64,000 bases of DNA from an uncultured Prevotellaceae bacterium. GTDB lineage: Bacteria > Bacteroidota > Bacteroidia > Bacteroidales > Bacteroidaceae. Below are positions 29,208 through 37,945 of this stretch, in pieces. The notes beneath the pieces were generated by a model that was not told the origin of the DNA, ran no database searches, and saw only the letters and a program-made list of their open reading frames with translations. The position numbers and the translations under genes were made by a program. The DNA is taken from the NCBI GenBank assembly GCA_900543815.1, contig UQST01000006.1, forward strand, positions 1 to 64,000, written 5' to 3'. Positions within the stretch are counted from its first letter, which is position 1, and every line of letters begins with the position of its first letter.

Positions 29208-29254
29208 GGCAACCGCAGCCTGCCTGCACACTCCGGCCGGCAAGCCAGCAAGGC

Positions 29255-30064
29255 ATGAGCGACACTCTATATATCGATTTCCACACGCATCACCCCTCAC
29301 GCGAAGGGGAATGCGTGGTGCAGGACGGTGTGCATACCTGGGGCATCCACCCCTGGCAGGCACACCTTCCACGCTTTTGCCCCAAGGAAGAAAGAGGACA
29401 GGAAGACTGCCCGAATGAAGATGGGACGACTCCCGAAGGACTCTTCGGCAACAAGGAAAAAGCCCTCGGCATCTGCCCGAATAATGATGGGACGCACTTC
29501 CCTGCCTTTTTCCCCAAAGACCGCGGGCAGCTGCTGGCCATCGGGGAGTGCGGACTGGACGTGAATGCAGAGGCTTCGCTGGAGGTGCAGAGCAGGCTGC
29601 TGAAGGCACAACTGCAGCTCTCTATGCACTGGCAACTGCCTGTCATCCTGCACTGTGTGAAGCAGTTGGACCCGCTCATCGCGCTGCGCAAGGATATGAA
29701 GCCGCATGAGGCATGGATCATGCACGGCTTCAGAGGCAAACCACAACAGCTGAAGTCGCTCCTGCAGGCAGGCTTCCACGTATCCTTTGGCTTCCGCTTC
29801 AACCCCCACAGCCTGCTGGCCTGCCCCATCGAACGGCTCCTGCTGGAAACCGACGACGATGAGCGGCCCGTGAGAGCACTATACGAGGAAGTAGCAAACC
29901 TGAAAGGGATGAGCAAGGAAAACCTTGCAGAAAACATGAGAAACAACTTCGAAACCATCTTCAGCCAGCTCCCCCAACCCGCAAAATCGGCCAAAACAGC
30001 CAGCGCAAGCGACTTCGGGAACACAAAAGAACGCCTAAGAGGAGAAAAGTATGGGCGTGAGTAG
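29255..30064 (+). CDS. TatD-family metal-dependent hydrolase with a repeat insert
   Basis: The 269-residue protein belongs to the TatD DNase superfamily. Metal ligands are visible: YIDFHTHH (H10 and H12), GECGLD (Glu98), ILHC (His), IMHGFRG (His) and LLLETDDDE (Asp). Between GIHPW (30-34) and AIGECGLD (95-102) lie about 60 residues instead of the usual 25-35. The extra part, residues about 41-90, is a Cys/Pro/Lys-rich sequence with a 22-residue internal repeat (FCPKEERG.., LFGNKEKALG.., FFPKDRG). It is probably still functional because the frame is kept. It follows luxS. Confidence 0.85.
   Translation: MSDTLYIDFHTHHPSREGECVVQDGVHTWGIHPWQAHLPRFCPKEERGQEDCPNEDGTTPEGLFGNKEKALGICPNNDGTHFPAFFPKDRGQLLAIGECGLDVNAEASLEVQSRLLKAQLQLSMHWQLPVILHCVKQLDPLIALRKDMKPHEAWIMHGFRGKPQQLKSLLQAGFHVSFGFRFNPHSLLACPIERLLLETDDDERPVRALYEEVANLKGMSKENLAENMRNNFETIFSQLPQPAKSAKTASASDFGNTKERLRGEKYGRE
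29374..29527 (+). repeat. In-gene 22/66-bp repeat array within the TatD gene
   Basis: Seven 22-bp units (29374, 29396, 29418, 29440, 29462, 29484, 29506) form a 66-bp higher-order repeat: units 1, 4 and 7 resemble each other, as do 2 and 5, and 3 and 6. The best block, CTGCCCGAAT plus GATGGGACG, recurs exactly 66 bp apart (29407 and 29473). Since 66 is a multiple of three the reading frame is preserved. Confidence 0.75.
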
Positions 30065-30085
30065 GAACTTTTGACAGAAAAAGAG

Positions 30086-30093
30086 TAACTTTG
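30086..30093 (+). promoter_or_regulatory. -7 box of the acetyl-CoA hydrolase/transferase gene
   Basis: TAACTTTG, 63 bp before the start codon. The -33 element is unclear. Confidence 0.5.
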
Positions 30094-30156
30094 TAGAGGC
30101 GTAAGCCAACTGGCAGACAATGGACAATAAGAACATACAAAAAGCATAAGACCATC

Positions 30157-31668
30157 ATGGAATTCAGAAAGATGACCGCCGAAGAGGCTGCCGCATTGAT
30201 TCAGAACGGGCAGACCATCGGCTTGAGCGGCTTCACACCCGCCGGAGCACCCAAGTGCACACCCGCCGAGATTGCAAAGAGAGCTGAGGCAGAGCACGCT
30301 GCCGGCCGCCCCTTTAAGATTAGCGTTTTCACAGGAGCCAGCACAGGACAGAGCTGCGACGGCATGCTCTCCAACGCGCAAGCCATTGACTTCCGCGCTC
30401 CATACACCACCAACCCCGACTTCAGGAAGAATGTCAACCGCAACGAGCTCAATTACTCAGACCTCAATCTGAGCAACATGGCCACTCAGATACGCCAGGG
30501 TTACCTGGGACAGGTCAATTGGGCCATCATCGAAGCCTGCGCCGTGGAAAAGGTCGGCACCAAGGCTCACATCTACCTTACCGCTGCAGGTGGCATCAGT
30601 CCCACTGTGTGCCGCCTGGCCACCGAGGGTATCATCATCGAGCTGAACGCTTTCCACAGCCCCAAAAGCAAGGGAATACACGATGTATATGAGATAGAAG
30701 ACCACCCGCACCGCACTCCCATCATGATCACCAAGGCAAGCGACCGCATAGGCAAGCCGTATGTGGAGGTGGATGCAAGCCGCATCGTGGGTGTGATAGA
30801 CTGCAATGTGCCCGACGAGGCACGTTCCTTCAAGGATCCCGACCCCATTACATCACAGATAGGACAGAACGTTGCCGACTTCCTGCTGGCCAACATGCGG
30901 CAGGGACTCATCCCGCCCACATTCCTCAACCTGCAGAGTGGAGTGGGCAGCGGAGCCAATGCCGTGCTGGGTGCATTAGGCCAGTGCCAGGAGGTGCCCA
31001 ACTTTAACATCTACACCGAAGTGCTCCAGGATGCTCCCGTACAGCTGATGCGCGAGGGACGCGTGCTGAGTGCGAGCGCCTGCTCACTCACTGTCACCAA
31101 CGATTGTCTGCGTGGCATCTACGATGACATGGACTTCTTCAAGGACAAGCTGGTGCTTCGCCCATCCGAGATAAGCAACTGCCCCGAGGTGATTGCCCGC
31201 ATCGGCGTGTGCTCACTCAACACTGCCATCGAGTGCGATATCTATGGCCACGTGAACAGCACCAAGATATGCGGCACGAAGATGATGAATGGCATAGGCG
31301 GCTCAGCCGACTTCACCAACAATGCCTACCTGAGCATCTTCACCTGCGGCTCCACTACCAAGGGCGGCGCAATATCCAGCATCGTTCCCTTTGCCAGCCA
31401 CATCGACCACACCAACCACTTCATCGACGCCGTGATAACGGAGTACGGAGTGGCCGACCTGCGCCACAAGAGCGACATGCAGAAGGCTGAGGCACTCATC
31501 CAGGTGGCTCATCCCGACTACCAGCCCCTGCTGCGCGACTACCTGAAGCACGCCGAGAAGTTCGGTGGACACACTCACCACGTGCTCTCGGCTGCATTCG
31601 GCATGCACGACACCTTCATCCGCAAGGGCGATATGCGCCTCACCGACTGGGCCGAATACCTGAAGTAA
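30157..31668 (+). CDS. Acetyl-CoA hydrolase/transferase (succinate-type CoA-transferase)
   Basis: The 503-residue enzyme moves CoA between short acids such as acetate, succinate or propionate. It has two alpha/beta domains of the class I CoA-transferase fold. The N-terminal part carries GLSGFTPAGAPK and FTGASTG. The C-terminal part has GVGSGANAVLGALG and the catalytic-Glu region IECDIYGHVNST, followed by GGSADF. It probably works in succinate or propionate fermentation. It ends in a strong terminator at 31770-31806. Confidence 0.88.
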   Translation: MEFRKMTAEEAAALIQNGQTIGLSGFTPAGAPKCTPAEIAKRAEAEHAAGRPFKISVFTGASTGQSCDGMLSNAQAIDFRAPYTTNPDFRKNVNRNELNYSDLNLSNMATQIRQGYLGQVNWAIIEACAVEKVGTKAHIYLTAAGGISPTVCRLATEGIIIELNAFHSPKSKGIHDVYEIEDHPHRTPIMITKASDRIGKPYVEVDASRIVGVIDCNVPDEARSFKDPDPITSQIGQNVADFLLANMRQGLIPPTFLNLQSGVGSGANAVLGALGQCQEVPNFNIYTEVLQDAPVQLMREGRVLSASACSLTVTNDCLRGIYDDMDFFKDKLVLRPSEISNCPEVIARIGVCSLNTAIECDIYGHVNSTKICGTKMMNGIGGSADFTNNAYLSIFTCGSTTKGGAISSIVPFASHIDHTNHFIDAVITEYGVADLRHKSDMQKAEALIQVAHPDYQPLLRDYLKHAEKFGGHTHHVLSAAFGMHDTFIRKGDMRLTDWAEYLK

Positions 31669-31769
31669 ACCGCCCGCAGCCTACTCCCGCAGGAGAGGCT
31701 GCTACGCAAAGATACCACGCCAACCGTCCAGAGGCAAGCCTCCAAGGCACTGGCCGAGAATATAAAATG

Positions 31770-31806
31770 AATAGGGATGCACCCGGCAAGTGCATCCCTA
31801 TTTTGT
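31770..31806 (+). terminator. Rho-independent terminator after the CoA-transferase
   Basis: AATAGGGATGCAC (31770-31782) pairs perfectly with GTGCATCCCTATT (31790-31802), loop CCGGCAA, and is followed by TTTTG. Confidence 0.85.
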
Positions 31807-31895
31807 TTGAGATGGTCAGAAGGGGCTTGGAACGGCTCTGCAATGATATGTCTGCCACACATCTCGCCACATGACGGTATCTTGGGGCAGATGAC

Positions 31896-31951
31896 GCACT
31901 GCGGTGCATCGGCCATCGCAGCGCGGTGCGACGGGCTTCGCAGTGCACTGC
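31896..31951. repeat. GC-palindrome array E (3 units, 22-bp period)
   Basis: Units start at 31896, 31918 and 31940 (GCACTGCGGTGC, GCAGCGCGGTGC, GCAGTGCACTGC). It is preceded by GGGGCAGATGAC and followed by ATCTTCCAC. It lies in the convergent gap between the CoA-transferase and the VOC gene (31669-32177). Confidence 0.88.
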
Positions 31952-31962
31952 ATCTTCCACAT

Positions 31963-32160
31963 GAGCATTCTGTCCAGCCTCCGGCTTTCGCCTCCCACAA
32001 GAATGTCAGCCTCATCGGCTTGGCCAAAGAGCATTCTCTTCTCTCCCTCGGAATCAGCCAAGAGAAGCCAAAGAGTATTCTGCCCTCTCCTTTTTAATCC
32101 ATGAAGAGAGCCAAAAGAGCATTCTGCCCTCTTCCTCGGAATCTACAAAGAAAGTCCGAG
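31963..32160. repeat. 44/66-bp periodic repeat downstream of array E
   Basis: The word GAGCATTCT (or GAGTATTCT) recurs at 31963, 32029 (66 bp on), 32073 (44 bp on) and 32116 (43 bp on), with accompanying GCCAAAGA and CCTCGGAATC. The spacing fits a 22-bp grid with one lost base. It ends near the VOC gene's 3' end. Confidence 0.7.
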
Positions 32161-32177
32161 GAGCAGACCCACAGCCC

Positions 32178-32705
32178 TTACAGAATCTCGCAGAACTCTA
32201 TCTTCTCGTCGTTGGGACCCTGGATGAAGAAGTACTTCGCACCATTGTCCCAGAAGTCTATCTGGTTGACGCTATCGCTCAGCATCGTGTAGCCAGCCTG
32301 CTTCAACTGCTCGTAGAGTGCGTCAATCTGCTTCACGTCCAGGCACAGGTGATCCACAGCACCATCCCGCATGGCGGGTTCCTCCGTGGGAATAACCTCG
32401 ATGAGCAGGTTGCCCAGCTTCATGAAGGCGAAATCGCGGTCGCCTGTGACGGTGCGACGCATGACTTCCTCGAAGCCAAGTGTCTTGTAGAACTCCACTG
32501 TCCCCTGCACGTTGGCAGTAGGCACACCTATGTGCTGCACGCCTCCCGAGAAGGCGTTCACATCCACCCCCTGCTTGGGAAAGTGCTGGGCGTTGAATGT
32601 CATCTTGTTGCCGTCATTCTCACAAGCCTTCTCATCGGCCTTGGGAGCGTTTGTGCAAGCCACTGCTGCCATAATTGCTGTTGCCATAATCAGTAGTCTT
32701 TTCAT
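32178..32705 (-). CDS. VOC/glyoxalase-fold lipoprotein
   Basis: The 175-residue protein has a lipoprotein signal (MKRLLIMATAIMAAVACT; Cys at about 17). It has two betaalphabetabetabeta modules of the vicinal oxygen chelate fold. The usual metal ligands appear as His in VQHIGVP, Glu in LLIEVIP, His in AVDHLCLDV and Glu in KIEFCE. It is therefore a membrane-anchored metalloenzyme or ligand binder of unknown substrate. The start at 32705 is chosen for the signal peptide; an upstream in-frame ATG is unsupported. Confidence 0.82.
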   Translation of the reverse strand: MKRLLIMATAIMAAVACTNAPKADEKACENDGNKMTFNAQHFPKQGVDVNAFSGGVQHIGVPTANVQGTVEFYKTLGFEEVMRRTVTGDRDFAFMKLGNLLIEVIPTEEPAMRDGAVDHLCLDVKQIDALYEQLKQAGYTMLSDSVNQIDFWDNGAKYFFIQGPNDEKIEFCEIL

Positions 32706-32746
32706 TTGAACATATTTATGGATTAGTAATCGGATAACTCTACTTG

Positions 32747-34774
32747 TCAATAGTGAAACACCAGCGTACCGCCGCGCACCAGGGTGCTGTGGGCTATGCG
32801 TGGTTCCTTGAGCCTGCGCCCGTTCCATGTGATGCGCCTGAGAGGCCGGCTGCCATCGGCCTTTCCCTCCACTCTGATGACCACCGCTGGTTTCTGCCTG
32901 CCACCGGGATAGAGGGTGATGCGGCTGAAGAGAGGCGGAAAGAGTTCGTAGGTAGCCTCACCCACCACCACGGGATAGAGGCCTATGCTGGCAAACACAT
33001 ACCATGCGCTCATGGCTCCATCGTCCTCGTCCATCTCGGGGCAGTAGCCTCGGGGCTGGTTGTCAAAAGCCTTCCCCACGAAGGGCTGCGGATAGGCATC
33101 GTTGCCGCCATAGCGATGGGTGACCACTCCAGTGGCCAGACTGCGCACGACAGGCGCTGTGAGCTGGGGTGCTCCAAGGCGTCCGAAGAGGAAGGGAACA
33201 TGTATGTCGGGCTCGTTTCCCTGGTTGTACAGCTCATCGCGGAAGAATTGCTCCAACTGCGCCAGCAGCTCCTGCCTGCCCACCAGCCGTTCCATACGGC
33301 TGAGATACATGGGTGCTCCCCATCGGTATTGCCATCTGGTACCCTGATAGAGTCTGTTGCCACGCATACGGGTATAGGTGCTGTCGATGTGCTGGAACTC
33401 CTTGATCCACACGGAGTCGAACACTTGCTCGCCTCTCAGAGTCCACTTCCCGGCCTCCTGCTTCCTGCCTGTCAGGCCGGCCAACTGCCCCAGCGCCCAG
33501 TAGTCAGCGGCAGCCTCCAGGCATTGGTCGGGCGAGTGCAGGGGCAGATGGGCAGCCTCGTGCACCATGCCGGCCCATGCCTCATCCAGATTGGGGATGC
33601 TGATACCCTGACGGTAAGCGTCGAGCAGAGTGGCTATAGCATGCTCGGTGCGCACGGTAGGCACACATTCATGGTCGGTGCTCCAGTCCTGCTTGCCCGT
33701 CACATACAGGCTGGCCAACGACTGCATGATGCTGGACGAGCGCTCGGGGTCGAGCAGGGTGATGAGGGGAAACTTGGTGCGGTAGGTGTCCCACAGCGAC
33801 CACGAACTGTAGTAGTCTCCCTGCCCGGCCTCGTGGGGCTGGCCGTCGGTACCCAGATAGCGGCGCATGATGCTGTCGGTAACCTGGAAGGGGCTGTGGA
33901 AAGTGCGGTAGAGCGAGGTGTAGAAGACAGTCTGCCGGTCGGCATCACCACCCTCCACCTCTATCCTTCCCAGCAAATCCTGCCACTGGGAGGCGGCTTC
34001 GCGGGCCAGCGTGGGCAAATCCTTCTGCCACACCACAGCGGCAGGCACGCGCGCCAGTTCGTCCTTCAGTCCCGTACCCACCAGTATGCGCACCTCCACG
34101 CGGCCGTCTTTGGCCTCGGGGAAAACGAGTCTCGCACGGCCACCATCCACAGAGTCGATGCGGAAGGGGCTGCTTGCCAGCAGTCTGTAATAGAGATGAT
34201 AATGCCCACGCCCGCAGGTGTTCCGGCTCACCACCAGCCCTTCGCCCTCCTGCGGAGCAGTCTGGCAGAAGCGTGCTTCGCGGACGTGCTCAAAGGAGGA
34301 GGCTGTATGCAGCTCCAGCCGAGGCTGCCTGCCACGGGGAAAGGTGAACTCCTCTACGGCCAGATGGCTGGTGGCAGTGGCGCGGAAGGCCGTTCCGTCC
34401 TCGAGTGTGACGGCATAGAAGCCCGGACGAGCCTGCTCGGTGGATTTCACCAGACGTGCTGCACCGCCCGTAGCACAAGGCAAGAGCGACACATTGCCGC
34501 CGCATCCGCTGCCGCCCACACCCGACAGGCGGTTGATGCTGAAGCCGCTGATGTCGGTCACCTCATAGTCATAACCGGGATGCTGACGCGGCTTGCTGTC
34601 GGGCGACACCTGTATCATGCCGTAGGGGACAGCGGCTCCGGGCGACATCTGACCATAGTCGCCGGCCGTACCGATAAAGGGATTGACGTCCCCTGTATGG
34701 TCCTTCACCAGGGGAGCTGATGCACTGGCCCACAGGGGGAGGAGTGCAAGCAGAAGGGTTGCGCAATTTCTCAT
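32747..34774 (-). CDS. GH92 alpha-mannosidase
   Basis: The 675-residue secreted enzyme (signal about 1-20) belongs to the calcium-dependent alpha-mannosidases that trim host N-glycans or yeast mannan. The N-terminal domain contains GTAGDYGQMSPGAAVPYGMI and VGGSGCGGNVSLLP. The catalytic (alpha/alpha)6 part includes the conserved SAWYVFASIGLYPV preceded by acidic residues. It is a little shorter than many GH92 members. A TAACTTTG promoter box on the minus strand lies at 34804-34811. No neighbouring Sus-type transport genes. Confidence 0.92.
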   Translation of the reverse strand: MRNCATLLLALLPLWASASAPLVKDHTGDVNPFIGTAGDYGQMSPGAAVPYGMIQVSPDSKPRQHPGYDYEVTDISGFSINRLSGVGGSGCGGNVSLLPCATGGAARLVKSTEQARPGFYAVTLEDGTAFRATATSHLAVEEFTFPRGRQPRLELHTASSFEHVREARFCQTAPQEGEGLVVSRNTCGRGHYHLYYRLLASSPFRIDSVDGGRARLVFPEAKDGRVEVRILVGTGLKDELARVPAAVVWQKDLPTLAREAASQWQDLLGRIEVEGGDADRQTVFYTSLYRTFHSPFQVTDSIMRRYLGTDGQPHEAGQGDYYSSWSLWDTYRTKFPLITLLDPERSSSIMQSLASLYVTGKQDWSTDHECVPTVRTEHAIATLLDAYRQGISIPNLDEAWAGMVHEAAHLPLHSPDQCLEAAADYWALGQLAGLTGRKQEAGKWTLRGEQVFDSVWIKEFQHIDSTYTRMRGNRLYQGTRWQYRWGAPMYLSRMERLVGRQELLAQLEQFFRDELYNQGNEPDIHVPFLFGRLGAPQLTAPVVRSLATGVVTHRYGGNDAYPQPFVGKAFDNQPRGYCPEMDEDDGAMSAWYVFASIGLYPVVVGEATYELFPPLFSRITLYPGGRQKPAVVIRVEGKADGSRPLRRITWNGRRLKEPRIAHSTLVRGGTLVFHY

Positions 34775-34803
34775 TAGGATTCCGAATGCTTATATATCTC
34801 CCA

Positions 34804-34811
34804 CAAAGTTA
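34804..34811 (-). promoter_or_regulatory. -7 box of the GH92 gene
   Basis: The minus strand reads TAACTTTG, 30 bp before the start codon. Confidence 0.55.
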
Positions 34812-34893
34812 CGCATAATCCTTATAAAAGGGGGCTGCCGGTGGCAGAGAAATGCTTCCCCTGCCACCGGACAGCCCCGCGCAGATAGGTTTC

Positions 34894-36669
34894 CTACTTG
34901 AATAATATCTTGTGATAGAGTTTTGCGAGACGTGCATAACCACGCTCATTGGGGTGCAGGCGGTCGGGCAGGAAGCACGAAGGATCGACCTTGCCCGAGC
35001 CGTCGGGCAGCGTGAGGGCGCTCGACACATCGTGATAGAAGGTCATGCCGTCGGCCTTGATGCTCTGCTGGAGCAGCTTGTTGAGCTCGCGCATCTTCTC
35101 TTCCTGGCCTCCCTTAGGATAGATGCCTATGATGTGCAGGCGTGCCTGCGGCTGGTGGCGGCGTATGAGGGCAGCTATGTCCAGTATGCCCGACACTATC
35201 TGGGCGTGCGGTTCTCCGTTGTTGGTACCTATCATCAGGCAGATGTCCTTGGGGCTGCAACCCTCGAGCTCGCCGTGTGCGAGGCGCCAGAAGGTGTTCT
35301 CCACGCGGTCCCATCCCATGCCCATATTGGTAGCGCGATGGCCTTTGAAGAGTTTGTCCCACGTCTTCCCGCCATTGAGCACCGTGCTGGCAGGCTCACC
35401 GCCCCAGAAGTGCGTGATGGAGTTTCCTATCATGAGTACCTCGGGGTCAGTCTCATGGTTGCGGCGTATGATGCTGTTGTGGCGCTCTATCCAGTCGTAT
35501 CCGTCACGCCGCTGTGTGCATGGAGTGTAATGGCGCATAGTATCGGCACCCACCATAGCCTGGTCCAGCACGCGTGCATAAGCGCGCTCATACTTGAGCA
35601 TACCTATATCGTTGAGGTGGTCGCCCTCTATAAAGTCGTCGGCCTCAAAGCCCAGGTCGGCACGGGTCACATAATAGAGTCCCTCCACGCCCTTGGCTTG
35701 CAGTTCCTTCACAACCTGCTGCTGCACGCTGTCCTTCTCCATCTGCCCACGATAGCCAGCCGAATGCACCAGTGCCGAAGGATGGTCGATGAACTGGTTC
35801 TCGGCGAATATGATGGGAGCTTTGCCAGCCTTGCGCAGGCGGTCGATGCCGTAGCGCAGGCGTTCCTCAAACTCTTGGCAGGTGAGTGCGGCACAGTTGG
35901 GCACACAATCTATAATGTACGCACGCGCGTCTATCTCTGCCAGAGCGTCGAACATGACGTGCTCCATCTTGCCGCTGCCCGAGAATCCGAGGTTGACCAC
36001 AGGGCATTCATAGCGCCTCTTCAGTCGTGTGCTCCAGATGAGTCCAGGCCTGCTGGCCGATGCTCCATGGGCTATGCTGGTGCCATATACCACGATGGGG
36101 CGCTCCTGGGAGCCCTCTACAAACCTGAAGGAGGCCGATGCGTCGGTGCCCACAGCCAGCCACTTCACGCCGTTATATACGGGAAGATAGAGTTCGTAGG
36201 TCATTCCCTGGCCCCTGAAGTCGGGCAGCTCGTGGGTGTCAAAGTAGAACTCCACGGTATCCGACTTGTTGACCGACATGTTATAGCGCATCATGTTGGG
36301 CACCCAGGTGGTGTGTCCGTTCACATCAGTGGCATAGAGGTCGATGCCCGAGTGGCACAGAGTGACCACGTTGGGGTAGTTCTTGCCCGGGTAATAGTTG
36401 ATGTATCTCACCCACAGCTTCTTGGCATTGGACTGGAAGCGCAGCGATACGCCCGGTGTGTGCCTTGAGAGATACCACACAGAGGAGGGAACCTCCTTCT
36501 GCATCCTGTCTGGCAGGCGGCAGTAATTGCTGTTGCCCGTCTCGTGGTTCCAGCCTCGTCCGTTGAGCAGGCACTTTGGCTCCTGCATGGGATCGTGCCA
36601 TACGGTTTGTGCATGCAGGCTCACCGTCAGCAGGAGGAGCAGCGAGCCAATCAGGGAAATGCGCTTCAT
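34894..36669 (-). CDS. Secreted protein with two SGNH/GDSL hydrolase domains
   Basis: The 591-residue protein (signal about 1-20, SLHAQ) starts with a beta-rich GxDLY-type N-terminal domain (about 21-175). A first SGNH domain follows (VVYGTSIAHGASA near 183-195, GDHLND later). A second SGNH domain begins at MIGNSITHFWGG near 415 and has DRLHPNERGY near the C-terminus. Both block-I Ser and the Asp/His blocks are present, so both domains may be active. Likely role: deacetylation or esterolysis of glycans. It has a good promoter at 36694-36726. Confidence 0.87.
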   Translation of the reverse strand: MKRISLIGSLLLLLTVSLHAQTVWHDPMQEPKCLLNGRGWNHETGNSNYCRLPDRMQKEVPSSVWYLSRHTPGVSLRFQSNAKKLWVRYINYYPGKNYPNVVTLCHSGIDLYATDVNGHTTWVPNMMRYNMSVNKSDTVEFYFDTHELPDFRGQGMTYELYLPVYNGVKWLAVGTDASASFRFVEGSQERPIVVYGTSIAHGASASRPGLIWSTRLKRRYECPVVNLGFSGSGKMEHVMFDALAEIDARAYIIDCVPNCAALTCQEFEERLRYGIDRLRKAGKAPIIFAENQFIDHPSALVHSAGYRGQMEKDSVQQQVVKELQAKGVEGLYYVTRADLGFEADDFIEGDHLNDIGMLKYERAYARVLDQAMVGADTMRHYTPCTQRRDGYDWIERHNSIIRRNHETDPEVLMIGNSITHFWGGEPASTVLNGGKTWDKLFKGHRATNMGMGWDRVENTFWRLAHGELEGCSPKDICLMIGTNNGEPHAQIVSGILDIAALIRRHQPQARLHIIGIYPKGGQEEKMRELNKLLQQSIKADGMTFYHDVSSALTLPDGSGKVDPSCFLPDRLHPNERGYARLAKLYHKILFK

Positions 36670-36693
36670 ATCAGTTTGTTTTTAGTCTTTCCG

Positions 36694-36726
36694 CAAATAT
36701 ACAAAGAATTCCGCACACAGGCGCAA
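36694..36726 (-). promoter_or_regulatory. Promoter of the double SGNH gene
   Basis: On the minus strand TTGC (36723-36726), 21 bp, then TATATTTG (36694-36701), 24 bp before the start codon. Confidence 0.65.
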
Positions 36727-36800
36727 TGCCCTGCCCGCTTTCTTGCAGCCATCTGGGAAAATGCAGGGGAAAGGCTGAAAGTCTTCGTGCAGCTATACTG

Positions 36801-36896
36801 AAATCTCCGTTTGCAGGCTTCTGATGGCCATACAAAGCCTTCTGATGGCCATCCAAAGACTGCGTATGTGCATCCAAAGCCTGCAAACGGAGATTT
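36801..36896. repeat. Inverted repeat enclosing three 21-bp tandem units
   Basis: AAATCTCCGTTTGCAGGC (36801-36818) is exactly reversed at 36879-36896. Between them three 21-bp units start at 36818, 36839 and 36860 (CTTCTGATGG, CCATACAAAGC type). In RNA this would be a long stem with a structured loop. It lies in the 583-bp divergent gap 36670-37252; no gene is evident in it except a weak short ORF at 37083-37196. Confidence 0.8.
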
Positions 36897-37019
36897 TCTG
36901 CTTGCTGCGCAGGAAATATAAGCCTATTGTACAGGCGATATCAGCATACTGCCTGCGGAACCAGACTGCGCTTCGCGAAACTGCCCACGCTTTTAGTGCG
37001 AAAAAAGAAGCGCATTCCG

Positions 37020-37050
37020 TTGCATCATCCACGAGGATTCTCTATCTTTG
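37020..37050 (+). promoter_or_regulatory. Promoter of the secreted-paralogue operon
   Basis: TTGC (37020-37023), exactly 19 bp, then TATCTTTG (37043-37050). A 37-codon ORF (37083-37196) lies between it and the first gene; whether it is translated is unknown. Confidence 0.7.
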
Positions 37051-37252
37051 CAACGTTCATACAATTAAAACTACTTGCAGCCATGAGAATAATACCTACT
37101 TTTTGGACAGCCAAGGGCAGCCCCCATCTCTCCCCCACGGATGAATGTATCCGAAGCAGAAGGCCATGCTGTGGACACCAAGTCGCTTCGGTCTGACCCA
37201 GCAGAGAATGGGACGACGACATCATACATGCATATAAGGTAAATCTAAGGAA

Positions 37253-37945
37253 ATGACTAAAACAACGTTTTCACTACGCCTCCACCTCCTGCTCCTACTG
37301 CTCCTCCCGCCACTCTACGCCAGCGCCCAGGAGTGGACAACACGGGTGAGAGAGGTCAGGAAGGAGCAAGCGACCACCAGCAGAATAGGGCGAAACCATG
37401 CCGAGGAGGGGTTGTCGGACGAGGAACTGGCGGCCAGCGGACGAGGCTATTCAGTAAACGGCATGTTCATAGGCATGGTGCCTGTGGGACTGGACCGAGA
37501 TCAGGCAGGAGTCACTCCACACACACCCGAGTTCCCCTTCACGCTCACGGGAGTGGGCCAGGAACCCATCATAGTGAACGGACTGCCCCTGGATACCGTC
37601 ATCAACGGACACCGGCTGCACCTGACATCGCTTACTGACTACCGGACAGAGAGGAACATCAGGTGGGTGACGCTGGAGGAGTTGAGGCAGCACTGCTTCC
37701 CCAACCTCGACGGAGCCTGCGTGTTCACTATCAACAAGTTCATCATCCCCAACAGCGAAGGGCTCTACAGGATAGACCGCGACTTCATCTACCGGGTGGA
37801 GAGACTGTCATCGGCAGACATCGAAGGCTTCCGCGACTTCCCGGCATTCAACCTCGTGAGGATATTCACCCGCACTCCACACAACGTTTACCGTGGTCCT
37901 GGACTGAAACCATACGACTGGGACAAAAACAACACACGCCCATGA
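37253..37945 (+). CDS. Secreted protein of unknown function, first of a paralogous pair
   Basis: The 230-residue protein has a signal peptide (Leu-rich, ending YASAQ near residue 24). I do not recognise a family. It shares the following with the next gene: IGRNHAEEG against KGRNHTEED, a PVGLDRD/PIDVGVDKD segment, PFTLTGVG/PFMMKGVG, WVTLEELRQ/WMTLEEIRQ, INKFII/VNKFFI, DRDFIYRVERL/DSSFIYRLEKL and VRIFTRT/IRIFTKT near the C-terminus. The conserved unit is about 190 residues. It ends with the ATGA overlap to the next ORF, implying translational coupling. Confidence 0.8.
   Translation: MTKTTFSLRLHLLLLLLLPPLYASAQEWTTRVREVRKEQATTSRIGRNHAEEGLSDEELAASGRGYSVNGMFIGMVPVGLDRDQAGVTPHTPEFPFTLTGVGQEPIIVNGLPLDTVINGHRLHLTSLTDYRTERNIRWVTLEELRQHCFPNLDGACVFTINKFIIPNSEGLYRIDRDFIYRVERLSSADIEGFRDFPAFNLVRIFTRTPHNVYRGPGLKPYDWDKNNTRP

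Noticed and set aside
37083..37196. 37-codon leader ORF before the secreted pair
   Set aside because: It has a good promoter upstream but no conserved features, so it is mentioned only as a possibility.
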